NCBI RefSeq assembly: GCF_030499575.1
Contig: NZ_JASTLC010000001.1
Coordinates: forward strand, 10,232,155 to 10,296,154
Source of the DNA: Streptomyces sp. DG2A-72
GTDB taxonomy: Bacteria > Actinomycetota > Actinomycetes > Streptomycetales > Streptomycetaceae
DNA: 64,000 nt
Direction of reading: 5' to 3'
Positions 9,497-17,802 of this stretch are shown piece after piece (within the stretch, counting starts at the first letter, position 1; every line of letters begins with the position of its first letter). The position numbers were made by a program, and so were the translations under genes. The notes beneath the pieces were generated by a model. That model saw only the letters and a list, made by a program, of their open reading frames with translations, searched no databases and was not told the DNA's origin.

Positions 9497-10141
9497 TCAT
9501 CCGCCGTACCGCCGCCGCGAGTGGTGTTCCTGCGCAAGCCGCCTCAGAGCCAGCAGTGCGGGCTCCAGCAGGACGGTCAGCAGGACGGCGCGCTCCGCCT
9601 GCTCCAGCGGATCGCCCGCGTCCTGGAGCTGGTCGAGGTCCAACGCGGCGGTGCGGTCGGCGAGTTCGGCATACGGCAGCAAGGACCGCCAGTCGAAGTC
9701 CACTCCGAGTGCGCGCAGCGTCTCAAGCGTCTCGGCGACGACGAGGGCCGCGGGCGGGTGCGGGGAGGTCTGCCAGCCCATCTCCGCGGTCAGCGCCGCG
9801 ACTTCGGACAGCCCGGCCGTATCGGCGCCACCCGAGTCATCCGGTTCGTCCGGCGTGCTGCGGCGCTCGGCGGGCACGACCCCCAGCACCAGCCCGAGCA
9901 GCACATGCACATCCCCCAGATGCTCGTCCACGGCGGCCAGTACGTCCTTGGTGGCACTGACCGACAGTCCGCGCACCCCGATCAGCGAGCGGATCAGACG
10001 CAGTCGGCGCAGATGGCTCTCGTCGTAGTCGGCCTGGTTGGCGGCCGTGGCCCGGCCGGGCGGCAGCAGCCCGTCCCGCAGGTAGTACTTGATCGTGGGG
10101 ATGGAGACACCACTGCGACGGCTCAGCTCGGAGACCCGCAT
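9497..10141 (-). CDS. MerR-family transcriptional regulator
   Basis: The 214-residue protein opens with the MerR winged helix-turn-helix: RVSELSRRSGVSIPTIKYYL recognition region (residues 2-21), then DYDESHLRRLRLIRSLI. The rest is a helical effector region rich in Leu and Ala without the cysteines of metal-sensing MerR proteins, so a small organic effector is more likely. It is transcribed away from the DUF3291-type gene, and the 124-base gap between them holds a 12-base direct repeat that is a candidate operator. This layout suggests that it controls its divergent neighbour and itself. Confidence 0.85.
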   Translation of the reverse strand: MRVSELSRRSGVSIPTIKYYLRDGLLPPGRATAANQADYDESHLRRLRLIRSLIGVRGLSVSATKDVLAAVDEHLGDVHVLLGLVLGVVPAERRSTPDEPDDSGGADTAGLSEVAALTAEMGWQTSPHPPAALVVAETLETLRALGVDFDWRSLLPYAELADRTAALDLDQLQDAGDPLEQAERAVLLTVLLEPALLALRRLAQEHHSRRRYGG

Positions 10142-10202
10142 CAGGCACCGCCCCTTCCCTGTCCCGCTGGTGATTCCACGGGGTCCTGAATCCCGCTGGC
10201 TA

Positions 10203-10236
10203 ATGGATAGTGTCGCTGCCTACTATGGATAGTGTC
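10203..10236 (+). promoter_or_regulatory. 12-base direct repeat in divergent promoter region
   Basis: ATGGATAGTGTC occurs at 10203-10214 and again at 10225-10236, start to start 22 bases, about two helical turns, between the MerR gene and its divergent neighbour. TACTAT at 10221-10226 could be a -10 hexamer for the rightward gene. The spacing would put two bound proteins on the same DNA face. Whether the MerR protein binds here is inferred from position only. Confidence 0.45.
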
Positions 10237-10265
10237 ACTCACCACTCCCTGAAGGCGAGGCCACC

Positions 10266-10688
10266 GTGCCGACACTGCCCTGGACCATCCCGAATCCGCC
10301 CCCGCCGCACGGCACCGCGTTCGTCATGGCATCCCGCTTCGAAGTCCGGTCGGCCACAGACGTTCCCCGCTTCTTCCTGCGCTCCCTGGCCGCCTGGAGC
10401 CAGGTACGCAACGCCCCGGGCGCATACGGCGCCTCGCTCATCGCCCGGCCGCTCAAACGCGTGTTCTGCACGCTGTCGGCCTGGGAAGACCGCGATGCGC
10501 TGTACACGTACGCCAGAACCGAACCGCACCGCGGCATCATGACGTCCCTGCGCCCGACGATGCGCACCTCCACCTTCACCTTCTGGGAGGTCGACGCCGG
10601 TCAGCTGCCCCTTACTTGGGCCGAGGCCGAACAGCGCCTGACCGAGCAGGCCCGCAACGACGCGGCGGGCAGCGGAGCCGCCGGCTGA
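10266..10688 (+). CDS. DUF3291/monooxygenase-like small protein
   Basis: The 140-residue protein has a ferredoxin-like layout similar to DUF3291 and the spheroidene-monooxygenase-like family: a beta strand with FVMASRFEVRS, then FFLRSLAAWSQVRNAPGAYGASL, then FCTLSAWEDRDALYTYART and the hydrophobic TSTFTFWEVD. Proteins of this fold bind haem or small aromatics, but no catalytic residue can be named with confidence. The GTG at 10266 follows GAAGGCGAGG. It is divergent from the MerR gene, which probably regulates it. Confidence 0.7.
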   Translation: MPTLPWTIPNPPPPHGTAFVMASRFEVRSATDVPRFFLRSLAAWSQVRNAPGAYGASLIARPLKRVFCTLSAWEDRDALYTYARTEPHRGIMTSLRPTMRTSTFTFWEVDAGQLPLTWAEAEQRLTEQARNDAAGSGAAG

Positions 10689-11031
10689 TCAACCAGCCCT
10701 CGGCTCCGGGGTTCCCGCACCCGGGCACCGCCGACGCCCGGCGTGCCCTTCGCGTCGTACCGCACACCGTCTGCACGCTGCCGAGGGTCCGCGGGCATCG
10801 TCCTGCGCCTGACCGCAGCCACACAGGCCCTCGCGCCGCGCCCGTGGACACTCGCCCGGGCGGCGGCGCACCCGGGCACCTTCGGGCGAACGCCTCGAAC
10901 TGGCCCGCGCCTACGCCGATTTCGCCCCCGCTCCCGGTCTTCCCGGCGACCCCGAGCGGCCGCGACCTCCATCAACGCGCCCGTCTCGATCACCAAGATC
11001 CCGCGCTGGTGCATCACCCGAGACCGCCGTA
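10689..11031. other. Intergenic stretch without a supported gene
   Basis: This 343-base stretch lies between the DUF3291-type gene and the convergent methyltransferase gene. It has coding-like base composition but no reading frame with recognisable motifs or a ribosome binding site on either strand. It may be the eroded remainder of a gene. Confidence 0.4.
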
Positions 11032-11694
11032 TCAGCTCCCGTCATCGGGTTTTTGGGCCAGGAAGCCGGCGACCGTCCTTTTCGCACCGTCGCCGGGTGC
11101 CTGTACGAGCCGCGCGGTGACGACGAGCCCGGCCTGCTCGAGCAGTTCGGCAAGCTGGTCCGCGGGCTGCAGATACGACGTGAACGACACCGGATGACCG
11201 CCGTATGCCGTCTCCGGCCGCAGCCGCTCACCGTCTCCCGCGTATCCGGCCATGAACAGCCGGCCCCCGGGTGCGAGGGTGCGGTGGAACTCGGCGAACA
11301 CGGTCGGCAGCAGTTCCGGCGGCGTGTGATGGGTGGAGTAGTAGGCGAGGATCCCCCCAAGCCCACCGTCCTCGATCTCGAGCGCGGTCATCGACCCCAC
11401 CAGAAAGCGGAGCTCCGGATAGGCCTCACGGGCCATTTCGACCATCCTCGGCGACACATCGACACCGAACGCCGGCACGCCCAGCCCGGCCAGATACGCC
11501 GTCACCTTCCCGGGCCCGCACCCCAGATCCGCGACCGGTCCCCGCCCGCCGCCCTGCATGAACTCGGCGAAGACCCCCAGCATCGCCCGCGACAACGGAT
11601 CCAACTCACGCGGGTCCGGGACGCGTTCGGTATAGGCGGCGGCGACGGTGTCGTACGACTCACGGACAGCAGCGAGGTAGGACGGCTCATTCAT
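11032..11694 (-). CDS. Class I SAM-dependent methyltransferase
   Basis: This 220-residue protein has the Rossmann methyltransferase core. Motif I is VADLGCGPGKVTAYLAGLG (about residues 54-72), an acidic turn after strand 2 is in FGVDVSPRMVEMAR, and LAPGGRLFMAGYAG forms the post-IV strand. The YDTVAAAYTERVPD start is typical of small-molecule methyltransferases of the UbiE/type 11 group. The substrate cannot be predicted. It stands alone between a gene desert and the RidA gene, which has the same direction but lies 89 bases upstream. Confidence 0.85.
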   Translation of the reverse strand: MNEPSYLAAVRESYDTVAAAYTERVPDPRELDPLSRAMLGVFAEFMQGGGRGPVADLGCGPGKVTAYLAGLGVPAFGVDVSPRMVEMAREAYPELRFLVGSMTALEIEDGGLGGILAYYSTHHTPPELLPTVFAEFHRTLAPGGRLFMAGYAGDGERLRPETAYGGHPVSFTSYLQPADQLAELLEQAGLVVTARLVQAPGDGAKRTVAGFLAQKPDDGS

Positions 11695-11783
11695 GAGGGG
11701 AATCTAGGCGACAGCACTGACACCCGACCGCCGGCCCATGCCTTCCCGCCGTAGCCCGCTTCAGTCGATGGCCGCGCCCGGCA

Positions 11784-12191
11784 TCAGTCGATGACGGCGA
11801 CGGCCTCGACCTCGACCAGATGCTCAGGCACATCCAGTGCCGCGACGCCCAGCAGTGAGCCCGGCGGGACCGGGGTGATCCCCAGCCTCGCCGCCGCCCG
11901 GCCGAGCCCGTCCAGGAGGAGAGGCATCTTGTCCGGGACCCAGTCGACGGCGTAAATGGTCACCTTCGCCACGTCGTCGAAGGTGGCGCCGGCCGCGGCC
12001 AGGGCGGTGGCGATGTTGAGGTAGCACTGCTCGACCTGAGCGGCGAGATCGCCTGCGCCCACCGTGACCCCGTCGGCGTCCCAGGCGACTTGACCGGCGA
12101 TGAAGACCAGCTTCGACCCGGTCGCGATCGACACCTGCCGATAGGCGTCGACCTTCGGCAGTCCGTCGGGGTTCACCAGAGTGATGGCCAT
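11784..12191 (-). CDS. RidA-family (YjgF) protein
   Basis: The 135-residue protein belongs to the RidA/YjgF/UK114 family, trimeric enzymes that hydrolyse reactive enamine/imine intermediates. Visible features are LVFIAGQVAWDADG near residue 28, the CYLNIATALAAAGATFDDVAKVT helix-strand unit, and VPPGSLLGVAALDVPEHLVEVEAVAVID at the end. In place of the catalytic arginine of true RidA (usually R in the segment before the last strand) there is a Gly-Ser-Leu context, so it may belong to a non-archetypal subgroup. The ATG at 12191 follows GGAGGCAGGCAGC; longer upstream reading frame is not conserved. Confidence 0.85.
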   Translation of the reverse strand: MAITLVNPDGLPKVDAYRQVSIATGSKLVFIAGQVAWDADGVTVGAGDLAAQVEQCYLNIATALAAAGATFDDVAKVTIYAVDWVPDKMPLLLDGLGRAAARLGITPVPPGSLLGVAALDVPEHLVEVEAVAVID

Positions 12192-12300
12192 GCTGCCTGC
12201 CTCCGTTGCGAGAAGAAATGCTCTCTTGTGGTTACTCAGGCACCGTAGGAGAGTGAGCGATGACTTGGAAGAACGCACTTTTCGGTGACTGGGGAACCTG

Positions 12301-12630
12301 ATGGTGACCAAGCGGCTGCTCAAGGGCTTGCCCGAGGACGCTGACCTGCGGCGCGCGGACTCCCTGGCGCGGCAGACCTTCTCGGACGTCGCCAACAAGA
12401 TCGAGGGTGTCGGCACCAAGATGCTCACCCACGCTCTCGGTGCGTGCTTTGGATGGCTGCGCCGCAAACACCGCCGCGCCACCTGGAAGGAACTCCGCCG
12501 CAGATTCGCCTGCGACGGATAGTGGCCGCCACCGGCGATGTGGTCTTGTTCGACCCGTCCGCGGTGAAGATCACTTACTACCGCTACCGGGGAACGAAGT
12601 TCCCACCGCCGTGGCCGAGCACTGCGTGAG
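12301..12630 (+). pseudogene. Group II intron reverse transcriptase/maturase, C-terminal remnant
   Basis: The frame from 12301 carries the maturase X-domain end: FGWLRRKHRRATWKELRRRF. After a frameshift near 12520 a second frame gives ITYYRYRGTK followed by PPPWPS, the usual C-terminal tail of actinobacterial group II intron proteins. The polymerase part is absent, with a stop only a few codons before 12301. Directly downstream is an RNA domain V element, which supports this identification. Confidence 0.7.
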
Positions 12631-12661
12631 GAACACCGGCAGGTTCGCCGGGACTTGTGGA

Positions 12662-12695
12662 GAGCCCGGTGCTCGGTAACGGGCACGCCGGGTTC
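12662..12695 (+). ncRNA. Group II intron domain V
   Basis: The 34-base element starts with GAGCCCGGTGC and ends with GCACGCCGGGTTC, folding as a bulged hairpin capped by a GTAA tetraloop. Length, the GAGC start, the GGTTC end and the GNRA loop all match the catalytic domain V. The following bases to about 12750 can form another stem (domain VI-like). The intron's 5' half is missing, so it cannot self-splice as it stands. Confidence 0.75.
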
Positions 12696-12862
12696 GGGAG
12701 GTTCGGGGAAACCCACCGGTGGAAACACCGACAGGGTGCCCCGAACCGAGCTCACCTGCTGCTGGATTCGTTGTTACGGCAGGGCGGTCGACGGTCCGAG
12801 TCCGACACGATCGCTCCGTGCGCCCGCCAGGGCACCTGCCCTGCGCTGAACGCGGCGGGTGG

Positions 12863-13315
12863 CTACCGGGAGCGCCAGTAGTCGCCGGTGCGGTCGGTGG
12901 TCTTGAGGACGCGGTACGGTCCCGGTTCGGCCGGCCAGACCTGCAGCAGGTGCTCTTCCGGCTCGTCGCCCTCACCCGCGTCGGTGTCCGAGCCCCACAG
13001 GGTCATGGCATCGCCGGACCAAGGGAGGGAGGCTTCCGCGACGTTGTCCCAGGAGGCGTCGTCGACCGGCGGTGATACGGACCAGGTCTCCGCGGTGATC
13101 CGGACGTCGCCGATGTGCGTGCCACAGGTCACCGATGCCGCCGTCGCGCCTTCCTCGGTGACGGCCACGACGCCGGCCTCCACGGGATTGACGAAACGCC
13201 GGGGTGGGTCTTACGGGTTGACGATCGCATAGGTGTTGCTCTCGACGAACACAAGCTCGCTGGCGCGCGTGAGTGGTCCTGTGCCCTCAGATCCCCCGGG
13301 CATGGTCTCGGCCAT
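12863..13315 (-). pseudogene. Hypothetical gene interrupted by one in-frame TAA
   Basis: An ATG at 13315 with a perfect AGGAGGT ribosome binding site (13324-13330) opens a frame that reads 34 residues to VESNTYAIVNP, meets TAA at 13211-13213, and continues in the same frame with DPPRRFVNP and then 106 residues without a stop. The downstream part (WSVSPPVDDASWDNV, PYRVLKTTDRTGDYW) has strong third-position GC and looks like a small actinobacterial family of unknown function. A TAC-to-TAA change would explain the break. The downstream piece could restart at GTG 13183, but there is no good ribosome binding site there. The start overlaps the end of the preceding HEAT/WD gene. Confidence 0.6.
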
Positions 13316-14468
13316 GGCTGCGCACCTCCTTGCCGGCTTCGAGGGCCGGGACGCACCGCGAGTGGCACGTCCCGGCCATGAGCAGTGTCTCGGTCGTCCC
13401 GGCCTCGGCCGGGTCCCGCCGGGAGCGTACGGTCAGCTCTTCGAGGGGGCAGCCAGTCGGGAGCCGCGGCCGCGCCGCCGGGTGGGAGGATGACGCGCAC
13501 CCAGAACCGGTCGTTCTCCAGCAGGCGGTTGTCGTTGTACCAGGGTCTGCGGTAGTCCCGGCCCCCCGCGACGTTCTGGCCCGCGTCGATCATGTGCCAA
13601 GAGAAGTCCGTGGCCGAAGGCAGCGCCCACAGGCGCACTCCGCGATCGGTGCCGACACACACGCGGGAGCCGTCCGGCGTCACCACCAGGCTTCGCACGC
13701 TGCCCTCGACTCCGGACAACGGGTCGGATCGGCTGGAACCCATCCGCAGTCCAGTACCGCTCGGCTCGCGCGGGCGAGGGCGCTCAACTCGGCGAACGCG
13801 CGCTGCTCGACGGGGTCAGCGGGTGTCCACTCCGCCTCGTCGAGCATGCGCAGCATCCGCCCTCCCCAAGCCGGCGGTGCTGCGAACGCCAGCCGCCACA
13901 GGGACTCCCACCGCTCCGTCGCGCCGAGAATCCCGGCGATGGCCGACCAGTCCCGGTCGGTCACCATGGCAAACCGCCTGGATGGCCGCCCGCCCACGAC
14001 CGCCCGTACCCACTGCAGGCACGTCTCGTCGCGGGCGCGTTCGGCCAGGTGGAAACGGAGCATGTCGTCGCCGCGCTCGTGCACCTCGCGCAGCGCCGTC
14101 CCCGTCGCATCGAGCCTGCGGTATCGCTCGACGTCGCCGGTCAGGAACGACAACACCGCATCACGCTGACCATCCGAATGCCGGTGGCCGGCCTCCTTGA
14201 CCAGACGGGCGAGCCACGGATCGCCCGTCTCCAGCAGCGCATCGCAGGCCGCATCCACCAGGGGCTGCTCGGCAAGCCCGGTGAACGCCGTCCGCGCGCT
14301 GTCCGCGACCTTGGCGTCCCTGTGAGACACCAAGAGGGACACGGCGATCACCGCAAGAGCCCGGACCGAGGTCGGCGTTTGAAGCTTCGAGAGCCGCCGC
14401 ACGGCTCGGCGGCGCTCCCACCAGCCGCCCGACTCCACCCGCTCGACGAGGACCCCGACACTGTCCAT
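13287..14468 (-). pseudogene. HEAT-like/WD repeat protein with two frameshifts
   Basis: From the ATG at 14468 a 240-residue helical region reads like degenerate HEAT repeats (RRRAVRRLSKLQTPTSVRAL, DSARTAFTGLAEQPLVDAA). Near 13745 the frame changes and a WD-type strand unit follows (VVTPDGSRVCVGTDRGVRLWALP). Near 13455, in a run of five C, the frame changes again and a GC-rich-codon tail runs to TGA at 13287. The second shift is a single base in a homopolymer, so a sequence error is possible. The first may be a deletion that fused the N-terminus to the end of a longer WD protein. Function unknown. Confidence 0.5.
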
Positions 14469-14513
14469 CCCGCTCCGTCAACTCGCTGAACACGAACCCA
14501 CGTCACTGACGCT

Positions 14514-14780
14514 ATGGCCGTGTCTGCGGGACCGGTCCCGCAGACAGCCGAGCGACAACTTGCCGAGCACCGTCCCGTCCACGCCCTGATCTGGGGCATG
14601 GCCGGGAAGGGAAGCCTGCGCCACCGGCGCGCCTTACGGGACGCGTTCCTGGCCGCCGTGAGCACCGGCCTCGCCGCGGAGCCGGACGGGCATCGTCATG
14701 AGCTGGTCACGGCCACAGGCCGCGGGCGCGGAACTGCATCACCCGGTAGGGCCAGTTGTCCTCGCTGTGCCACTGGCTGA
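14514..14780 (+). CDS. Possible small hypothetical protein
   Basis: An 88-residue frame with strong third-position GC runs from ATG 14514 and overlaps the 3' end of the DUF4185 gene on the other strand by 74 bases. Its first 70 codons look coding, but I recognise no family and see no clear ribosome binding site. It could be the end of a lost larger gene. Confidence 0.3.
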   Translation: MAVSAGPVPQTAERQLAEHRPVHALIWGMAGKGSLRHRRALRDAFLAAVSTGLAAEPDGHRHELVTATGRGRGTASPGRASCPRCATG

Positions 14781-15789
14781 CCGCCAAGTGCAGGTCGTTC
14801 AGCGTGGAGCCCGGGATGACGTATCCGCCGTACAGCTGCGCGACGTGCGTGTCGTCCTCGTTGCCCCAATCCGTGCCCCAGATAAGGGTCTGGCGGAGGG
14901 CAGTGGTGAGGTCGGAGGTCGGGGTGTCCATGACGATGGCGTCGATGCGGTAGTCACCGGCGTTGAACCAGGTAAGGATCCACTTCCCTTCTGCCGGCAT
15001 CGGGCGCAGGCACAGCTCGCCGAAGGCGCCCTCCAGGATGGGCGTGGGCGGGTTCCCCCAGGCCCATGCTCCGTTCAGGAAGCCCCAGGTCTCGTAGGCC
15101 GCCGGGTCGGCGATCGCCTCGGCGCGGACCCGTTGCAGGATGATCGGCTTGTCGCGCTGGAAGCCGGTGGAGTAGAGATACACGAACCCGTCGTTCCCCA
15201 GGCTCCAGCTGAGCTGCTGGAACAACCCGCCGTGCACGTCCGGGGGCCATGTCGCGCCGGTGAAGGCCCAGGTCGCGCCGTAGTCGTCCGAGCGCCAGAG
15301 CTCCGTGCGCACCACGTTGCCCAGTTCCCCCTGGTTCAGGATGACGTGCAGGTAGGTGGTGCTGCCGATGGTGATCCCGTCGGTGGGCAGGATGGTGGAG
15401 TACTCACCGTTGTTGTGGTCGTACGGCCACAGCTGCTGCGCGGCCTCACCACCGACCGCGCCGGACCAGGTGACCCCGGCGTTCAGGTCCGTGGTCGTCG
15501 AGTACAGCGCCACCGGGGAGCGCCACCAGCCGGCGCCGACGGCCGGGCCCTCGAAGGTGTCGCCGAAGAAGAACAGCAGACGGCCGTCGGCCGTGGGGAC
15601 GGGGATGCCCAGGTCGGTGGCCTCCATGCGGAAACGGGTCGTCAGGCCCGGACCGGTGAGGTCGGCGATCTTGTTCACCTGCAACTGCCGCGGGGACGAC
15701 GCGGCCCGGGCGGTAGCGGGGGCCAACGACCCCAGCGCGCCCGCGACGGCGGCTCCCGCCGCGGTCCTTAAGAACGTAGCTCGTTTCAT
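14707..15789 (-). CDS. Secreted DUF4185 protein, candidate glycoside hydrolase
   Basis: This 360-residue exported protein has an N-terminal signal (KRATFLRTAAGAAVAGALG, cleavage near ATARAA). The rest fits DUF4185: a five-bladed-propeller-like series with LLFFFGDTFEGPAVGAG, TVWRSDDYGATW-like blades and a C-terminal YRVMQFRARGL. Some DUF4185 proteins have been shown to be endo-D-arabinanases (family GH183), so attack on arabinan or arabinogalactan is a reasonable prediction, not a demonstrated one. The acidic residues in GDTF and DTPTSD are candidates for the active site. It is a single gene in a scrap region and is intact. Confidence 0.75.
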   Translation of the reverse strand: MKRATFLRTAAGAAVAGALGSLAPATARAASSPRQLQVNKIADLTGPGLTTRFRMEATDLGIPVPTADGRLLFFFGDTFEGPAVGAGWWRSPVALYSTTTDLNAGVTWSGAVGGEAAQQLWPYDHNNGEYSTILPTDGITIGSTTYLHVILNQGELGNVVRTELWRSDDYGATWAFTGATWPPDVHGGLFQQLSWSLGNDGFVYLYSTGFQRDKPIILQRVRAEAIADPAAYETWGFLNGAWAWGNPPTPILEGAFGELCLRPMPAEGKWILTWFNAGDYRIDAIVMDTPTSDLTTALRQTLIWGTDWGNEDDTHVAQLYGGYVIPGSTLNDLHLAVSQWHSEDNWPYRVMQFRARGLWP

Positions 15790-15913
15790 GTTGCCTCGTT
15801 CCTCAGCTCTGTCGTGTGGTCAGCCCTTGGCGGACCCGTGGACACCCCCGATGCGCTACAGCCGCCCGGACCGGTCATGACGATGACAGGCCGGACCGGG
15901 GACCCCTCCCGAG

Positions 15914-16245
15914 CGATACGATCACCGCCGACACCAGCAAGCTGACGTCGGGCGTCCATCACACGGCGGGCACGCTCAACCAGCCCCGCAACATCATCAA
16001 GTCCGGCATCCCGCTGGGCGAGATCACCGCATCTGGTCTGTATGCCCCGTACAACTCCGCGGCCGGCGGCGGCACCCAGATCCTCGCCGGATTCCTCGTT
16101 GCCGAGACCGCATTCACCCCCGGCTCCGCGAAGACCGCGGGCGCACTGCTCTGGCGCGGCGAGGTGTATGCGGCGAAGCAGCCCGTCGCCTTCGCGCCCC
16201 CGGCCGCCGCGAGCACGACCGCCTTCATCAACGCTCCAGGTAGGC
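15914..16245 (+). pseudogene. Phage head decoration protein remnant
   Basis: A conserved block runs from SDTITADTSKLTSGVH through IPLGEITASGLYAPY and AGFLVAETAF to ALLWRGEVYAAKQP, the pattern of the lambda-D-like decoration proteins of actinophages (TLNQPR and IKSG included). The natural start codon seems to be lost: the codon before SDTIT is CCG, and upstream sequence in frame is unrelated. The 3' end runs into unrelated sequence at about 16245. No other phage gene is nearby, so this is an orphan fragment of a prophage. Confidence 0.6.
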
Positions 16246-16266
16246 GGCGCATTTGAACCGTCTCGC

Positions 16267-16812
16267 ATGCACAATCAAATCCGCGGCGGGTCGAAGAGAG
16301 TCAAGGAGAATTTCCTCCCCAGAATTCGGGGCGGGTTCGCGGGCGGGCTGGTCTTCGGAGTCACCTTTGGGCTCGCAAGGGCGGTCTATGTGGGTTGCCC
16401 CGCTTACCCCTGGACCGTGATCGCCTCGACGCTCGGGTTTTGGCTCCTGGCCGGGCTTGCACTCGGACTGGCGGTCGGGCTCGTACTCGCTCTCATGGCC
16501 GGGCTTGAGGCTCTCATCGAGACAGAATCCTCGGTAAGCCCGTCGGATCTGTTGAACACGAACCGCAGGACCGTGCTCGCCCAAGTGCTTGCGGTCGAAC
16601 TGACGATCGGGCTCGGGTATGGAATCGTCGTCGCGCCTGCGAACGGGTTCGAGAAGGGGGTCACGACTGGGCTCGCGAGCGGCTTTGCGGTCGGCCTTGG
16701 GGTCGGCACGTTGACGGCTTGGGGCCGGTGGGTGGTCCTGGTCCGAGTCTGGCTACCCCTGACGGGTCGGCTCCCCTGGGCGGTGAACGCCTTCCTGGAC
16801 GACGCCTACCAG
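16267..16812 (+). pseudogene. C-terminal fragment of a multi-pass membrane (NACHT-associated) protein
   Basis: From ATG 16267 about 180 residues contain several glycine-rich hydrophobic segments (GLVFGVTFGLARAVYVG, LLAGLALGLAVGLVLALMAGL, IGLGYGIVVA, GFAVGLGVGTL) followed by a stretch ending LPLTGRLPWAVNAFLDDAYQRGAV. In Streptomyces this tail closes large NACHT-type ATPases whose C-terminal half is membrane embedded; this assignment rests on memory. The reading frame is lost at about 16812, where an IS1380 fragment of the other strand begins. The NTPase part is absent. Confidence 0.5.
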
Positions 16813-17316
16813 CGAGGCGCGGTCTGCACGATCTCCAGCCAGATGCGGTGCTGGGCGGTGCGGTGGAGGGGGGGCGGGTCCGCAACCCGGTGGCCCGGGC
16901 GGCCCGGATGCGGTCCTCGGCCCGGGCCCGCAGCCGGCGACGGAGCTCGAGCTCCGCGATTGGCCGGCCGGATGTGTTGGTGGGGAAGCAGGTAAGCCAC
17001 ATGCCGTCCGCATCGGTCAGCCTCAACTGGGCTCCCGGGTGGGGCCGTTCCTTGCGGACGATCAGCCGCCTCCCCTTCGGCCAACCCTCCAGGACGTCGC
17101 CGGTGAGTTCGGCGACCATGCGCCGTCACGGATCTCGCCGCCTGCCTCGACGGCCGGTATCCAGGCGGATGCCGGAACTTTGAGCACCTGCTCGTGAATC
17201 GCATCCGTGATCACCATGCCGACCGAGTAGGACAACCACCGTCCTCGCCGGGCCAGCCAGGCCACGAAGTCATGGGTGCTGCTCGCGGAGTTGGTGCGGA
17301 TCAGGGTCTGGCGTAC
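16806..17316 (-). pseudogene. IS1380-family transposase remnant
   Basis: Read leftwards, three frames give consecutive pieces of one transposase: IRTNSASSTHDFVAWLARRG and EQVLKVPASAWIPAVEAGG (17310-17116), then LTGDVLEGWPKGRRLIVRKE, a segment with PHPGAQLRLTDADG, and IAELELRRRLRARAEDRIRA (17119-16880), then HRTAQHRIWLEIVQ (to 16806). Frameshifts lie near 17117 and 16880. Both ends of the element are missing. It separates a membrane protein fragment from a P-loop ATPase fragment. Confidence 0.7.
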
Positions 17317-17335
17317 ACGGCCTTCTCGCGAGCTA

Positions 17336-17802
17336 CTGCTGATCGGCGGTGCTCCGAGCGAGTTCTGCCGCGAGTGGGTGAAGTCCTCGTTCGACGCGTC
17401 GGCGGGGAGGAACAACAACTGGCACAAGAGAATCCATGACCTGCGACTGCACGTACGCGGGGCGCGCGGTCTGTGTCCCGCGTGGCGGTTGTCCATCGAG
17501 GACGTGGTGCACATGGTCGGCAGGCCGACCATCGGCAAGACCACCTTGCTCGCCGTCCTGGCGGTGTGGGCAACAGGACGCCCGCTACACGATTACACGA
17601 TGGCGTTGGTATCGGGCGATGTGCTCTCGGTGCTGAACCTGGTGGGTGTGACCTGAGTCGGCGTCTACCGGACTCTGCAGCGCCGATCTTGGGCGCGTGC
17701 ACGCGCGGGCAGCATCTGCACCAGCTGCATCGGCCCGCCAATCCCCGGGTAGCTGGGGTGGAGTCGCTTCGCGACGAGCGGCTGCGCTGGGTGGTCGACG
17801 GC
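17336..17802 (+). pseudogene. P-loop ATPase remnant, possibly of a pPIWI-RE system
   Basis: The frame from about 17336 reads CREWVKSSFDASAG, ARGLCPAWRLSIEDVVHM, then the P-loop VGRPTIGKTTLLAVLAVWA and MALVSGDVLSVLNLV. After a frameshift near 17650 it continues with SAAPILGACTRGQHLHQLHR and DERLRWV. This layout resembles the pPIWI_RE_Z helicase of the bacterial pPIWI-RE defence system as I remember it; the Walker A is certain, the family is not. Start and end are both missing. It may be what is left of a defence island cut by the IS1380 insertion. Confidence 0.45.

Noticed and set aside
13211..13315. 34-residue peptide as a possible modified-peptide precursor
   Set aside because: The same frame continues past the TAA for 115 well-coded residues, so a split gene explains it better; it has no Cys/Ser/Thr-rich core and no modifying enzyme next to it.
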